Source: Chrysemys picta bellii (taxonomy: Eukaryota > Chordata > Testudines > Emydidae). From it: DNA of 64,000 nt. How positions within the stretch are numbered: the first letter of the stretch is position 1; each line of letters begins with the position of its first letter. The stretch covers positions 23,364,572 to 23,428,571 of the forward strand of contig NC_088800.1 in assembly GCF_011386835.1 (NCBI RefSeq), written 5' to 3'. Under the pieces are notes generated by a model. That model did not search any database. It saw only the letters and a list, made by a program, of their open reading frames with translations, and was not told where the DNA came from. The position numbers and the translations under genes were made by a program. Below, in pieces: positions 1 to 12,100 of the stretch.

Positions 1-95
1 TCCCCGAGCCCTGCCTGCCCCCCACTTTTGCCAAAAAAGTCAGGATGGCCAGGACAGGCTAAAAATGGGAGTGTTTTGGCCAAAATGTGATGTAT
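1..95. other. unassigned flank
   Basis: C-rich sequence at the window edge. No gene or clear repeat boundary seen. Confidence 0.3.
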
Positions 96-103
96 GTTCA
101 CCC

Positions 104-753
104 TAGGGTTACCATACGTCCGTTTTTTCCCGGACATGTCCGGCTTTTCGGCACTCAAACCCCCGTCCGGGGGGAATTGCCAAAAAGCCGAACATGTCCG
201 GGAAAATGCCGGCCAGGCACTTCCCCTCCCGCGGCGGCTCTGCTCCTCCCCTGACTCTTCGGCTCTGTTTAAGAGCCGAGCTGCCCGAGCGCTATGGGCT
301 TCAGGCAGCCCCCTTGCCTCCGGACCCCAGCCGGGCACTTCCCCTCCCGGGCTCCGGCAGCGCAGGGTCCAGAGGCATGGGGGCTGCCCGAAGCCGGTAG
401 TGCTACTGCCTTCATGGTTTGCCGGGCAGCCTCCAGACTCTGCGCCCCCGGCTGGGCGCTTCCCCTCCCGGGCTCCAGCTGTGCTGGGGAAGCGCCGGCC
501 AGGGGCGCAGGGTCTGGGGGCTGCCCGGCAAACCGTGAAGCCGGTAGCGCTCGGGCAGCCCTTTCCGCATGGCTGGGAGTGGGAGGGAGGAGGGGTGGAG
601 TTAGGGCAGGGAAGGGGTGGAGTTGGGGCGGGGCTGGGAGGGAGGAGGGGCGGAGTCAGGGCAGGGAAGGGGCAGGGCTGGGGGTGGGAAATGGGCAGGG
701 CCAGGACCCCGTGGAGGGTCCTCTTTTTTTATTTGTTAAGTATGGTAACCCTA
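104..753. mobile_element. hAT-type non-autonomous transposon, 650 bp
   Basis: It starts TAGGGTTACCATA and ends with the exact reverse complement TATGGTAACCCTA. It is flanked by a perfect 8-bp duplication gttcaccc (96-103 and 754-761), the hAT hallmark. The interior is GC-rich with repeated acatgtccgg motifs near the left end and a purine-rich minisatellite near 575-690. No transposase is encoded. The 244-, 156- and 68-residue frames here are artefacts. Confidence 0.85.
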
Positions 754-1009
754 GTTCACCCTAATCCTAGCACTTTGCCTGCAGTGACAACAGCTCTCAG
801 CATGAGAGGAGGCCTCTGCTCAGGTTAATTGGTGTGGTTCAATTTCTACAGGTCACACCCTTGTTCTAAAAATGAGGATGGACTACCAGAGAGAGACTAC
901 CACAGTAAATGCTGCTGTTACACTGATTATATTGTAAACACATATACTTTCCACAGACCATGGCCGATTATTGGTGTATTTGAATTTCTGCTAACAGATG
1001 TGCTAGTTA

Positions 1010-1186
1010 AGTATCGGGGGTAGCCGTGTTAGTCTGTATCTACAAAAACAACAAGGAGTCTGGTGGCAATTTAAAGACTAACAGATTTATTTGGGCATAA
1101 GCTTTCGTGGGATGCATCCGAAGAAATGAGGTTTTTACCCACAAAAGCTTATGCCCAAATAAATCTGTAAGTCTTTAAGGTGCCAC
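1010..1186. mobile_element. Penelope-like fold-back insertion A
   Basis: Two copies of a Penelope-like 3' end sit head to head. The left arm is in reverse orientation, starting gtatcggggg-tagccgtgtt. The right arm is forward, with aagcttatgcccaaataaat and ending ggtgccac. The arms meet at atgcatccgaagaa. A perfect 15-bp direct repeat cagatgtgctagtta flanks it (995-1009 and 1187-1201), so the dimer went in as one unit. Confidence 0.82.
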
Positions 1187-1427
1187 CAGATGTGCTAGTT
1201 ATCAGGATAGAGCACATGGAGTGAGCTAAGATGTTTGTGTGGTATGGCACAGAGAGCATTGCATACAGCTTGAGAGTGGGGGAAAACTGAGGCTGAAAGC
1301 ACTTTTATTAAAATAGTGAGATTTTTAAAAGATTCAGTCATCTTTTTGGTGTTTCCCCCCAACTTCCCTTGCCAACTCTGACAAATTTATAGTGAGCATG
1401 GCTATTTTGACGGCTAGGATAAGAGGT

Positions 1428-1512
1428 CTTGCTGAAGGACCCAACTAAGATCAGAGCTATATTGTGCTGGGCACTGTAATTAAAGTAAAAGTAAGAACAG
1501 TCCCACAGTGCA
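1428..1512 (+). repeat. CORE-SINE/MIR-like fragment
   Basis: The stretch ggacccaactaagatcagag through attgtgctgggcactgta and acagtccca resembles the 5' body of an old amniote MIR-like SINE. A longer copy of the same family lies near 48300-48554. Diverged, with uncertain borders. Confidence 0.4.
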
Positions 1513-2269
1513 GTGATGAATTTGTGATGTGGGAGCTGGAACTGAGACTAACCAAACTCTTCTCATAAAGGAGGTATCAAATGTGTTAGATAGGAGGATC
1601 AATTTTTAATCCCTGCTGAGCTGGGTAGGATACAAACTGGAAACTTACAAGTGAAAAGCTTTATAGCTCATTAGCAATAGCCAGAGGTAGCCAGGCCCCT
1701 GTAAGCATTAACATAATACCTTTGAGAGTGAATCTGCTTTCTGGAAAACGAATTTATATTTCCCAAAATAAAAGTAAGTTCTGAGCTTTTTGGAGCTTAG
1801 ATGGTATGGGTCTTCCACCCTCTAGCCACACTGGCTTGATGGGAGAATGGACATGCCCGCTACAGTTGGGATTATCATCAGTCTGTGAGGTATGGCATTT
1901 TAAAGAAGGCCTGGAAGGTTTGTGATGTTTGGTTGTTAAGTTTTTGTTCTGCTTGTTTTTTTACCATCAAAAAACCAGGCATCTCAGATTTGGTCATTCC
2001 CATTTTTGCTGGGAGGCCTCTGGATGTGTCTTACAAGGTTCTGGAGAAAGAAAGACTTTAATAATCTGACTAAAATGTCTGTTCCGTCTTTCCTTTCATT
2101 GTCTTCGTTCTTGAAGTAATAATTTCATAGTTCTGTCAATTAGCAGAATGTTCAAGCTAGAGAGTATCAGAATTTCTGATGTAAAAACAATGTAAAATGA
2201 TACCAAAGCCTTCATCGTAAGAGCATAAGCCCACTTTGTTTCCCTTTGCAGTTCACCTTTAAAATCCTC

Positions 2270-2985
2270 TTGCAGTTTCAACCACAGAAACACTAACCCA
2301 TGAACCAATCCCTGTAACAAACCCCATTGCCTTCTCTGTCCCCTTATCTACTCTAGCGACACCATCATAGGACCCAACCACACCAGCCACACCACCAGAG
2401 GCTCCATCACCTGCACATCTACCAATGTGATATATGCCATCATGTGCCAGCAATGCCCCTCTGCCATGTACATTGGCCAAACTGGACAGTCTCTACGTAA
2501 AAGGATAAATGGACACATATCAGACATCAGGAAAGGTAACATACAAAAGCCAGTAAGAGATACCTTCAATCTTCCTGGACACTCAGTAACAGATTTAAAA
2601 GTAGCCATTCTTCAACAAAAACACTTCAAAAACTGACTTCAAAGAGAAACTGCAGAACAACAATTCATTTGCAAATTTAACACTATCAATTTGGGCTTGA
2701 ATAGGGACTGGGAGTGGCTGGATCACTACAAAAGCAATTTTCCCTCTCTTGGTATTGACATCTCTTCATCCATTATTGGGAGTGGACCACATCCACCCTG
2801 ACTAAATTGGCCTTCAACATTGGTTCTTCACTTGTAAAGTAACTCCCTTCTCTTCATGTACCAATATATATTTATGCCTGTATCTGTAATTTTCACTCCA
2901 TGCATCTGAAGAAGTGGGGTTTTTACCCACAAAAGCTTATGCCCAAATAAATCTGTTAAGTCTTTTATGTGCCACCAGATGCCTC
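2270..2985 (+). mobile_element. Penelope-like element 3' fragment with GIY-YIG endonuclease remnant
   Basis: A frame ending at a stop near 2636 reads SITCTSTNVIYAIMCQQCPS followed by AMYIGQTGQSLRKRINGH. This is the Cys-rich lead-in and GIY-YIG core (VIY...YIG, then the R of LRKRINGH) of Penelope-like retroelement endonucleases. About 250 bases of 3' sequence follow, ending in the tail shared with the fold-back insertions (gaagtggggtttttacccac, aagcttatgcccaaataaat, gtgccaccaga). The reverse transcriptase part is missing, so it is 5'-truncated and inactive. Confidence 0.82.
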
Positions 2986-4033
2986 AAATAAAAAGGGTCT
3001 CTCTCTCTCTCACACCCCCACCTGCCCTCACTTATTGTTCTAAACCTTACTGTAGTAGATATGTAAAGCACTGTTGTAAATCGTAGCATTCATATGCTGA
3101 GTAAAATGATTCCTTTTTACAGAGCATTACCCTCAGGCTGAAAGATGCTATATAAGCATGCAGTGTTTATTGAAAATTATGTAAAAGAGTTTGAAGCAGC
3201 AGATAGTTTTCCATTTTTGAAAAAGGCCCTACTACCTGTGATCTTTTACTTCCAGAGGGAGACAATGGGAAAAAGACATTTAATGATTGATGCCTTGATT
3301 ACGTTAGCAAACTTTAAGAGATATAATTCACCATTTCTGAAAATGCAACTGTGGAAGCTAATGTGAGTTGGACTCTGGCATTTTTACTATGCTACTGGTA
3401 CATGCAGTGACGCAAGCACAGTTGGTGAATTTCAGTTCTATACTTTGCAGCATAAACAAAAAGTTACACAAGTATAAAAAGAATAAAATATTGTATGCAC
3501 AAGCAGAATTGTTGGACTCATGTGGAATTTATGCTTCATGACATGTCGTACACTAACTCCTCTGAAACATACTCTATACCTGAACAGCAGATACAGAGAA
3601 AATAGGACACATTCTCATTACTATCCCAGAAAGTAGTTATGTACACAGTACAGCTCCAGCACCTGAAGTTTTTGCTACTAACAGGGAACCTTTCCACAAC
3701 TTCCTTTACACTATTTGCACATGACTGGAAGCTGTAGCTAGAATGTGATTTTGTACAGCTTTTCTCACATCTCTAGAAAGAAGTTTAGTTTTAATCTTCA
3801 AGACACTATTATAATAGAAAAAAAAAATCCTGCCAAGGTTATAAAAATTAGATTCTGCAAGCTGTGCAACCACCGTAGCTCTAAGACAGCTGAAAATGTG
3901 TGAAATATCAGGAAAGTATGGTCTCCCTTGGTTTTACTGGAGGGCTTCTACAGGGTCTCAGGCAAGGTGTAGTGAGTTCTTATCTTAATTGAAGGGTCTG
4001 GAAGTTTAATAAAGACTTCCTTTCTCCCAAGTG

Positions 4034-5481
4034 TTTATTGTGCATTGGAACTATGCTCCTAACAAACACTAAAATGTCCTTTTTCTACCACTAAGAGATA
4101 CACTGATGTCGAAGAAGCTGTGTGGTACAGTGGTGATCAGATTCATTGAGCAATTAACATCTAAAAGCTTTTGCCAAATACTGTAAGGATTAGTATTCAA
4201 CATTAATAAAAATGAGAACATTTAGTTATATAACTTCAAGGTCAAGGCAAGCAAGGGAAAAATGATAGCTTCTCACTAGCTCAGTTACACATCAGTCTAA
4301 CACTTACTGTACTTCTGTTATGTAAATATTATTTTGAGACATTTAAAGCTTATTTTCATGAAAACAAATAAAATGATGACTGTAATCTGGGAAAGTGTTT
4401 TGTTTCAGGAATACACATGTACTGGAAAGTATTTCATGTGATTGGTTGTGTGTTTAAAAGTATTTGCTAATGCAATACAATATACAACTTTATGTAGCCA
4501 CCTAGTGGCCTAAATGGAAAAATCTATCAAATATACTTTTAAGCTTACATGAAAATCCTCATCTAAAAATAAAACCAAACTACAAGTTTAATAGTTTTTG
4601 CATATATTTAAGATATAAGTACTAATTTGTTTTCACAGTACATTTTTAAACAATTGAGAAAATCAGGTATAGAATAGTAATTTTGTGTGACATTTTTATA
4701 TTAACTAGAACAGAACCAGAAATGTTCTTAGTAGAGCATCCACTCGGGGGAAACAAAAAAAATTAAAGGAGCAAAATATGAACTGGGTCAATGATTTGAA
4801 CTAGTGCGTAGCTAAAGAAACACATTCTGTATTATGGCTGCATGTGTTATAAAAGGACTTGTGTGTGGGAAGCAATGAGAATGGGGTGTCACTAAAATTA
4901 GAGAGCGAAAACAAGGAAAACCACATGCTTGCATAGTATGATAATGTTATGGAAGTTCAAAATTTCATCATAATTTTCAATAACTTAAATGAATATCACT
5001 TAAAAACACATCACGCAGAATTAAAGACTTCTGTATATATTTCAGATTTCAATATTAATGTCAAAAATACATAATATGATTTTACATAGGATTTGTGCTA
5101 CATTAGAACACTAAAGACAAACATCACTTGAGTATTAAATGAAACATTAAATATTAAATAACTGAAAAATAAAATAAAATAAAAGGTGTAAACACTAAAC
5201 TAACTTGGGAATTTGCTATTGCAACACATCCAATGAAGTGGTTTTAAACAGTACAAAAAGATTAGATTTAAGTATTTGTTTCCAGTCTACTTGGAATACA
5301 CAAAGCTCATTCCAGAAACCTTTTACAAAAACTGGTCCAGGATCACAGAAGAGTATTGACTCTCACTTGAGCACTACTTTCATTTCTTTACATATTTCAT
5401 TTTACACTGTATTCCATGCCAAAGTTTTGCTTGTAAACAGTAATCTGGTAATTCAATTAATACTCTGATTTTCACTGCTTG
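4034..5481 (-). other. ATOSA: probable ATOSA 3' UTR, AT-rich
   Basis: AT-rich sequence directly follows the stop. Minus-strand AATAAA signals (TTTATT on plus) occur at 4034-4039 and 3166-3171, with several ATTAAA variants, so the transcript could end near 4.0 kb or 3.1 kb. The end is a guess. No open frame here resembles a gene. Confidence 0.35.
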
Positions 5482-5635
5482 CTAACATCTTGGTGAAAAC
5501 TGAGGGTTTGTTGGAGATTCAGTGTAAGATTTGAGTTCATACGCAGCACCACTATCAACTTCCATTGATTTCCGAGAGAACAGGAGCCTTACATCTCTGT
5601 GGAGGTAGATCTTTCCAGATTTGGAACTCTGGAAC
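5482..5635 (-). CDS. ATOSA: ATOSA coding exon 12 (C-terminus and stop)
   Basis: 154 bp including the TAG stop at 5484-5482, residues 1037-1087: [20 protein letters not shown] then [20 protein letters not shown] and [10 protein letters not shown]. Acceptor ttttttag at 5637-5636. A 5.87-kb intron separates it from exon 11. The final SPRC matches the C-terminus I recall for mammalian ATOSA. Confidence 0.93.
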
Positions 5636-6123
5636 CTAAAAAGGCAATATATATATATATATAGTAAATAGTAAATTTTTAAAAAACTATCTAACTTCTA
5701 AACATCAAAACAGATTCACCTTTACATGATACTTCTAAAAAAGTGTGCATAGTTAAGGAATCAGGGCTACAGTGTTTGAACATACAAAAGTATGCATTAG
5801 CTGAGTAATGTGGCAAAATGAAAGAGTGCAGGAAATGAAAGTTTAAGGCCACACAATCTTAATTCAGCTCTTTTGCTCTTTGAGCAAAAAGCATAGGGCA
5901 GCAGAGAGGACAAAAGCCTATAACCTAGCAGACCCAACATTGCTTAGCTGGATAGGGGAGAGATATTAATGTGGGATACCAAGGATCCACACAGAGTTCT
6001 CTGCAACCCTGTGTGCCAAATCCTGCAGCAGCCCACTCTAGAGAAACATAAAGGAAGACAATTTAGTAAGAGCACATCCAGGAGCGACTAATGAGTCCAG
6101 GAACAGCTCAGAACCAGTAGGCC

Positions 6124-6155
<32 letters not shown>

Positions 6156-9100
6156 GGGTCGCAACAGCTCATTGCCAAAACTTGGCCTATACCCTGCAAT
6201 GGTAGTCACAAAATGGTGAGTTTTGCCAAATGAAGACAGTAGAGTGAAATTTTCTAAGAGGAAAATCCAGCCTCCTCCTCCTAACTGTGGAAGTTCCTCA
6301 TAAAGCAGAGCTGACCATTTCTATTGCACCTGAAATTTGGATTTGGGCCTTTTGGCTGGTGGGTGGGATGGGGACAAAAGATCTGCTGCTGTGCCGCTTC
6401 AGTAATAGGGTGGGTAAATTAATTTCCACAGAGCAGTTCAGTGGTCTCTGCGGGAAAATTCATTTTCCTATTCCCCTCCAGAGATACCCAGGCCCCACTC
6501 TGCTTCATACAGGAAATGCAGAATTACAATTCTTACAGCAGCTGAATGTAATGCTATTGCCCATACCATACAAACAAAACAACACACAATTGCAGCTCCT
6601 GTGGGAGCAATAACTGAACTTCTTGCTGCTTGTGCATGTAAAACCCTTAACTATGTGATCACATTGAAATAAAAGTACTGTGCCCATTTAAATGAGGAAT
6701 AAAGACAAAACAGATAGACATGCCTTAGCCAAGAAAGTGAAATCCTAGAGGTATAAAAAAAAGCTGAAAACTCTTAATGTAGCAGAACCACCACCTTAAC
6801 TGCATGGGGGCAGTCAGGATATAGAAACAGACTCTATCAGATATTTGTATGGGGATAGTGGGCATATCATCATTCATCCACACAATTGTACTTAAGAGAA
6901 TAAAGCTGCTCCCCCATCTGAGGCTGCAGAGGCCTTAACCACAATGGAGCTGCAGGACGTGGCTCCTGGCTGCTGCAAAGTTATGATCCATTATTATCAT
7001 TGTGTATTTGAACACACAAACATATTGCCATGAGTCCTTTCCATTGTGGGTAAAGAATAAGGTAATGAGATTGTCTCAGTAGTTCACTGTGCAGTGCAGT
7101 ATGTTAGTGCCTAATTTGAATTAGGATTTATATTAAAGAGGGAACTGAAGGAACTTCGCTTGAGATATTGTGGCAATGGTGGGTTGACTACGTAGATGCA
7201 TCAGCTGCAAATTATTTCTGTCTTGAAGTGTTCCTATGAAGTATTATCCCCGTTTTACAGATGGGGAAATGGAAACACTTTTTCACTCCTCAAGCTTCTT
7301 GCTCTACAGTAGGGAGACTGTTATTTCTGCATTCTCTTTGGGGAACGTTAATCATGAAGAATCATTTTGAATAGCCTTATCATGGGAACTTTGCTTCCCA
7401 CATAAGCAAAGAAGCCGACTGAAACATTTATACCCCATGCAAGGGTAGAGTGTAATGTCCAGGATGGGGCCTACCTCACACTGTGTCCTTAGGTAAAATT
7501 CTTGAAGAGCTGTGGAAGTTCCATTATAAAGAATGTGTCATGATAAGGAACCAAGTTAAAGCCAGCAGAAATTCTGACAGATGGTATCTTTGTAGAGATA
7601 TCAATATACAGGAAGCTTAACAGCAAAAACAGGTAAACTAGAATGTCTGACAGCAAAAGAGGACCTTAAATGAAAATCATTACTGGACCATGGAGGAATG
7701 ATACACAGAGGACACTGTATTACTTGAAAAACTCAAAATACAGAAAGATTAGGTTGCAGAAGGGGAGATATAGTACTGTATCTGTAAGATTATAAAAAAA
7801 AATCTAGTGTGGTAAAATTTCTAAGGATCTTACAGTAGAATATAAGCACAAATCCCGTATCAGAGAAATACAAATATCCTAGTAGGACTATACTACCAGC
7901 CTCCAGATCTGGAAAAATCCTGAGAGTGCAATGCTGAAGAAGATCAACGAGACAACTAAGTCTAATAAAGCAGTAATAATTTGTGACTTCAGCTCCCCAC
8001 CTATAAACATGTCATGTCATATGTCAAATCAGGGCAATATTTAGAGAAGAAATTTCTCAACACTTTCAACAATTGCTTCTTTGAGCAACTAGTTCTTGGG
8101 CACACAAGATGAGAGGCTATTCAACTTAGTTTTAATTAACATACAGTTCCAAGAAATAACTACAGCTTAGCCAATAAGTAATATAGTACTCATAACCTAA
8201 ATTAAGTTCCATTCGCAAAGGGGAGGGATGTTCCAATATATAGTACTGTGGCACCCTTTAGAAAGGGTGGACTAAAAATAGTAAATTAAAAAATGAATCA
8301 ATAAAAGATATGCTGTGGACAGGTTACTCTTTAATTGACAATTATAGAAGCCTCTGAAGCTTCTGGTACTGGCCACTGTCAAAGACAGGACACTGGATTA
8401 GATGGACCCCTAGGTCTGATTCTTGCATCCCTGCATTGCAATTCTTATATCCCTGTAAGTCTGAATATAATACAAAATTCTGTCTGTCTTGAGACTTGGC
8501 AGGCAAATATTTTCAAAGGCTTCTAAAACTGCAGGTACAACTGAGATTTTGCATAGGAAAGCAGTTTTACTTTTCTCTTCAAACTGCATTTTGGGCCTTC
8601 CTAGATACTATATCTGCAAGTACAAATACACTCCATAAGAGTACCCAAGAGTTTCTGAACACACAAAAACATGGGCGTGAAAAACTGCATAAGCAAAACT
8701 AAACCTGAAGTTTTAAAGGATACTTTTAAAAATTTGACTGTGTGTCAAGTTTCAGCCTGGGGCAAATGTTATTGCTGAGTTACAATCACTTGAAAAGAAC
8801 CTATTATAATAGAAGTGCTGACATAACCTTAATTAGTGCCTCACAAACAGATGCTGCCACAATGCAATTTACAGTTCTGTGACTTGATTTGTTTTTGAGC
8901 AAAACACATATATAGTTTCAGCAAGTAAAATTAAGTTACTTGTTTTCAACCTACTATTACTATAAAGAAGCCAAACATTTCCAAGCCAACTTCAACTATG
9001 AAAACAAAATGAATGTGCTTTCTTTTTTTATATAGATGTTTTTGGTAGAACTAGTTTAAAGGGAGGCACATTGTTTTAAACAAATCTTTAAAATAACCTA

Positions 9101-12100
9101 TCTATTTTTATATAAATGATACATTAGTAAAAATTCTTATTCTTGCATCTCTAACAAATCTTTACACATCAGTCAGCAAGAAATATGATCCACTGTAAAA
9201 TTTAGAGTATCCTCTTTTATACCTTCTAATAGTTCAACATTGTTGGAAATTAAAGTTAATATTTTGAGAAACTCCATATATTTCTCTTATTAGAATTGCC
9301 TATTGCTTGGGTCTGAATCTCAAGCAGAAAATACTGGTGATATAGCCAGCAGATGGTCACCAGTAAGTTGAATATCTAACCATTATAGATGAGATCATAC
9401 AGCCAACTGACTGCTTGTTTTAGTGTTTTTTTTGCAGTACACCAATTGCAAATCCGTAACTTCTTCTCTACCATAGATCCAAATGCTGAGCCCAATTACA
9501 TGCGTATTCTAGGGCCAAATGCAGTAGAAATGCTGCCCTTCTGATAGGCTAAGTAGTGGGGAATATTGTATATCTCCATGTATGACACAGGTATGATCTA
9601 CACAGCAGCTACCTGGACAAGACCATAGAGAAGGAAAAAAAGGGCATTTTACTTACTGAACAAGCAAAGCACAAATCTATGAATTGAATTGGAAGAGGAA
9701 CCAAGAAGTGGCCCGTATCTGCTATTCCTCTACCTCCACATCCCAAAATCACTTGGCCACCATCAATTGGCCACCTTAGAATTTTATGTCCCAGTTCCTT
9801 TGCATCAATTCAGCAATTCATGTAAGCAGAGCCCTTTTCCCTGGGCTCAGCTGACTTTTTCAGGACTGGTTCCACAGAGAAGTTTGTTTTTGGAGAAAGG
9901 CTAAGTGATGCGCTGTGAGTTAGTGAGCTCTGGTGGACAGAATGCCAATCCAGACTACAATTCACACCTATAAAAATTTGGTGATCTCATTATGATCTGT
10001 ATTTGTCCACTTCAGGAAACCAATATACAATTTATCAAGTGTTTGTCAACTTTTGTTTATGGGAATCCCAGGGCTAGACTAGCTTCCACAGACTTGAGAT
10101 GCACAAACAAAGCTGTATAAGAAAACTGGCTTGGGAAAAAGCTGGTGCTACTAAGCAGGGGCATTCATGAGCATTACATTAATTAATTACAAAATAACGG
10201 GAGCATAGCTAAAATAAAAGTTTGCTATATGAGTAAGGGTAACCTTTGTTAAAGATGCAAAGCAATGGAAAAATATTTCTTAATTAGGCCCCAACATTCC
10301 TTATTTTTAACTCCTTTGCTGCTTAAACCTGAAATTATAAATGGACACTATATCTCCTTTTGACGTTCTTCATTTTGTTATACTAATTAATCTTAAAGTG
10401 TCAACTATTATCAAGTTTGAAGAGCTGCAATCAGATAATCTTTGCATTTCTAGGTGGTCTTTTTTACTGCAGTGCTGCAGGTACAAAACTGCAAATAGCA
10501 TAAGGACAAGGTGCATCAGAGCTGGCATCCATCTCATTGACAGGATAGACAAATATTCCTCCCTTTGGCTTTATATAGCAACCTTAATTACAGCCAGAGT
10601 AACAAGAAGATAGTGTTTGGTTTCAAGCAGCCTTTAAAGTATTCAAACAATCGTCCCAAAATTCTTCACAAAGTTAAGAATGTATAAGTCATAGGGTACG
10701 TCTATACTTACCTCCGGGTTCGGTGGTAAGCAATTGATCTTCTGGGATCGATTTATTGCGTCTTGTCTAGACGTGATAAATCGATCCCGGAAGTGCTCGC
10801 CGTCGACACCGGTACTCCTGCTCCGCGAGAGGAGTACCCAGAGTCGACAGGGGAGCCTGCCTGCTGCGTGTGGACCCGCGGTAAGTACCTTGTAGTTCGA
10901 ACTAAGATACTTCAACTTCAGCTACGTTATTTACGTAAATAACATAGCTGAAGTTGAAGTATCTTAGTTCGAACTATGGGGTTAGTGTGGAACAGCCCAT
11001 AGAGTAGTAAGTGTGTAAACAAATGAAACAGTTATTTTGTTTTTATCAATAGGTTAGAGAGTACCTTTTATGTAAGAACCCATTTTACGGAGAAGGAGGC
11101 ATGGATCAGGATACTGGGGTTATCCCATATTCTATTCAAAAAGAGCCACATAGGATTCTTAGCTTCTACTTGGACAACCACCACAGACAGGATCCTACTG
11201 TTAGACAGCTTAGAAAAAGATACATTTATCCAGTGAAGACTGTGTCTGGATCAGTATGTAAAGGAATTAGTAATATGCAAGACTGCACCAATGGCTGGAA
11301 TGCTAAGAAACAGTCTTAAATTTAACCAAGTTTCTCCTCAAAGTCCCAATTATTTTTCCTCATAGTCTCTACTGTTAACTACAAATTCTCACTGAAGACA
11401 AAGTTAAAAGTATTCTATTTTTAATAAGGCTGTATTGTTTGCATGGCAGTTATGAGTTCAGGACTGAAGTAAGTGAATTATTTTGTTTTACGCTGAGGAT
11501 CTTACCTCAGATGTATGAGGTAGCGTAGCAGCCTTTCTTCAGTCTGCCGAATGTTTTCTTTATTGATACTTCTCTTTACTTCTCGTCTCACAGGAATAGA
11601 AAAAGTCCTTTGCCGTAGGAATGTTTGATGATTGGCTGGCATCTCTCGTAAGTCATAGATCACCACAAACATTTTCACCACAGTCTTATTAGGGTTAAAT
11701 AAGGTCTGAAAAAGACAAAGTTATTTTAGAAAATAAAGCTGATTCATAGAGTCGATGAATAATAAAGGGTGACAAGATATGAGAATTCAGTGTGCCAACA
11801 AATAATCATGGTTCAGATTCACTGGATGGCTTCTATGTGCTCTGTTCCCTTGTTTTATATAGGAAGTTAATTTAAAGATTACTGTTTAGCCTGTATTTCT
11901 ACACTTCAGCTACTGGAAACTGAACTGTCCATTTTTTCCCTTCACATTAACATAATTAAAGGAGGTCATTAGCACAAACTAGTTCTTTATGTAAGAGGCA
12001 GACTCTTACTACTTTGGTAATCAACACAAGCTTTTGTTTGCTCCTTGTGTCTGCTTTCTGTTTAGATTATTTTCTGACCTTAATGCTGTGTTTCCAGTAA

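Larger units (their letters stand above)
5636..11505 (-). other. ATOSA: ATOSA intron 11
   Basis: Intron between coding exons 11 and 12 with GT-AG ends. It holds a TA run (5647-5662), a C/CA run (6122-6154), a MIR-like scrap near 7240-7275 (ttttacagatggggaaa), a CR1 remnant (about 7640-8460) and the hairpin MITE at 10693-10997. The rest (5.7-7.6, 8.5-10.7, 11.0-11.5 kb) shows no gene. Confidence 0.85.

Noticed and set aside
94..828. 244-residue frame near the window start
   Set aside because: It spans the ends and target duplication of a hAT element and continues into flank, so it is not a gene.
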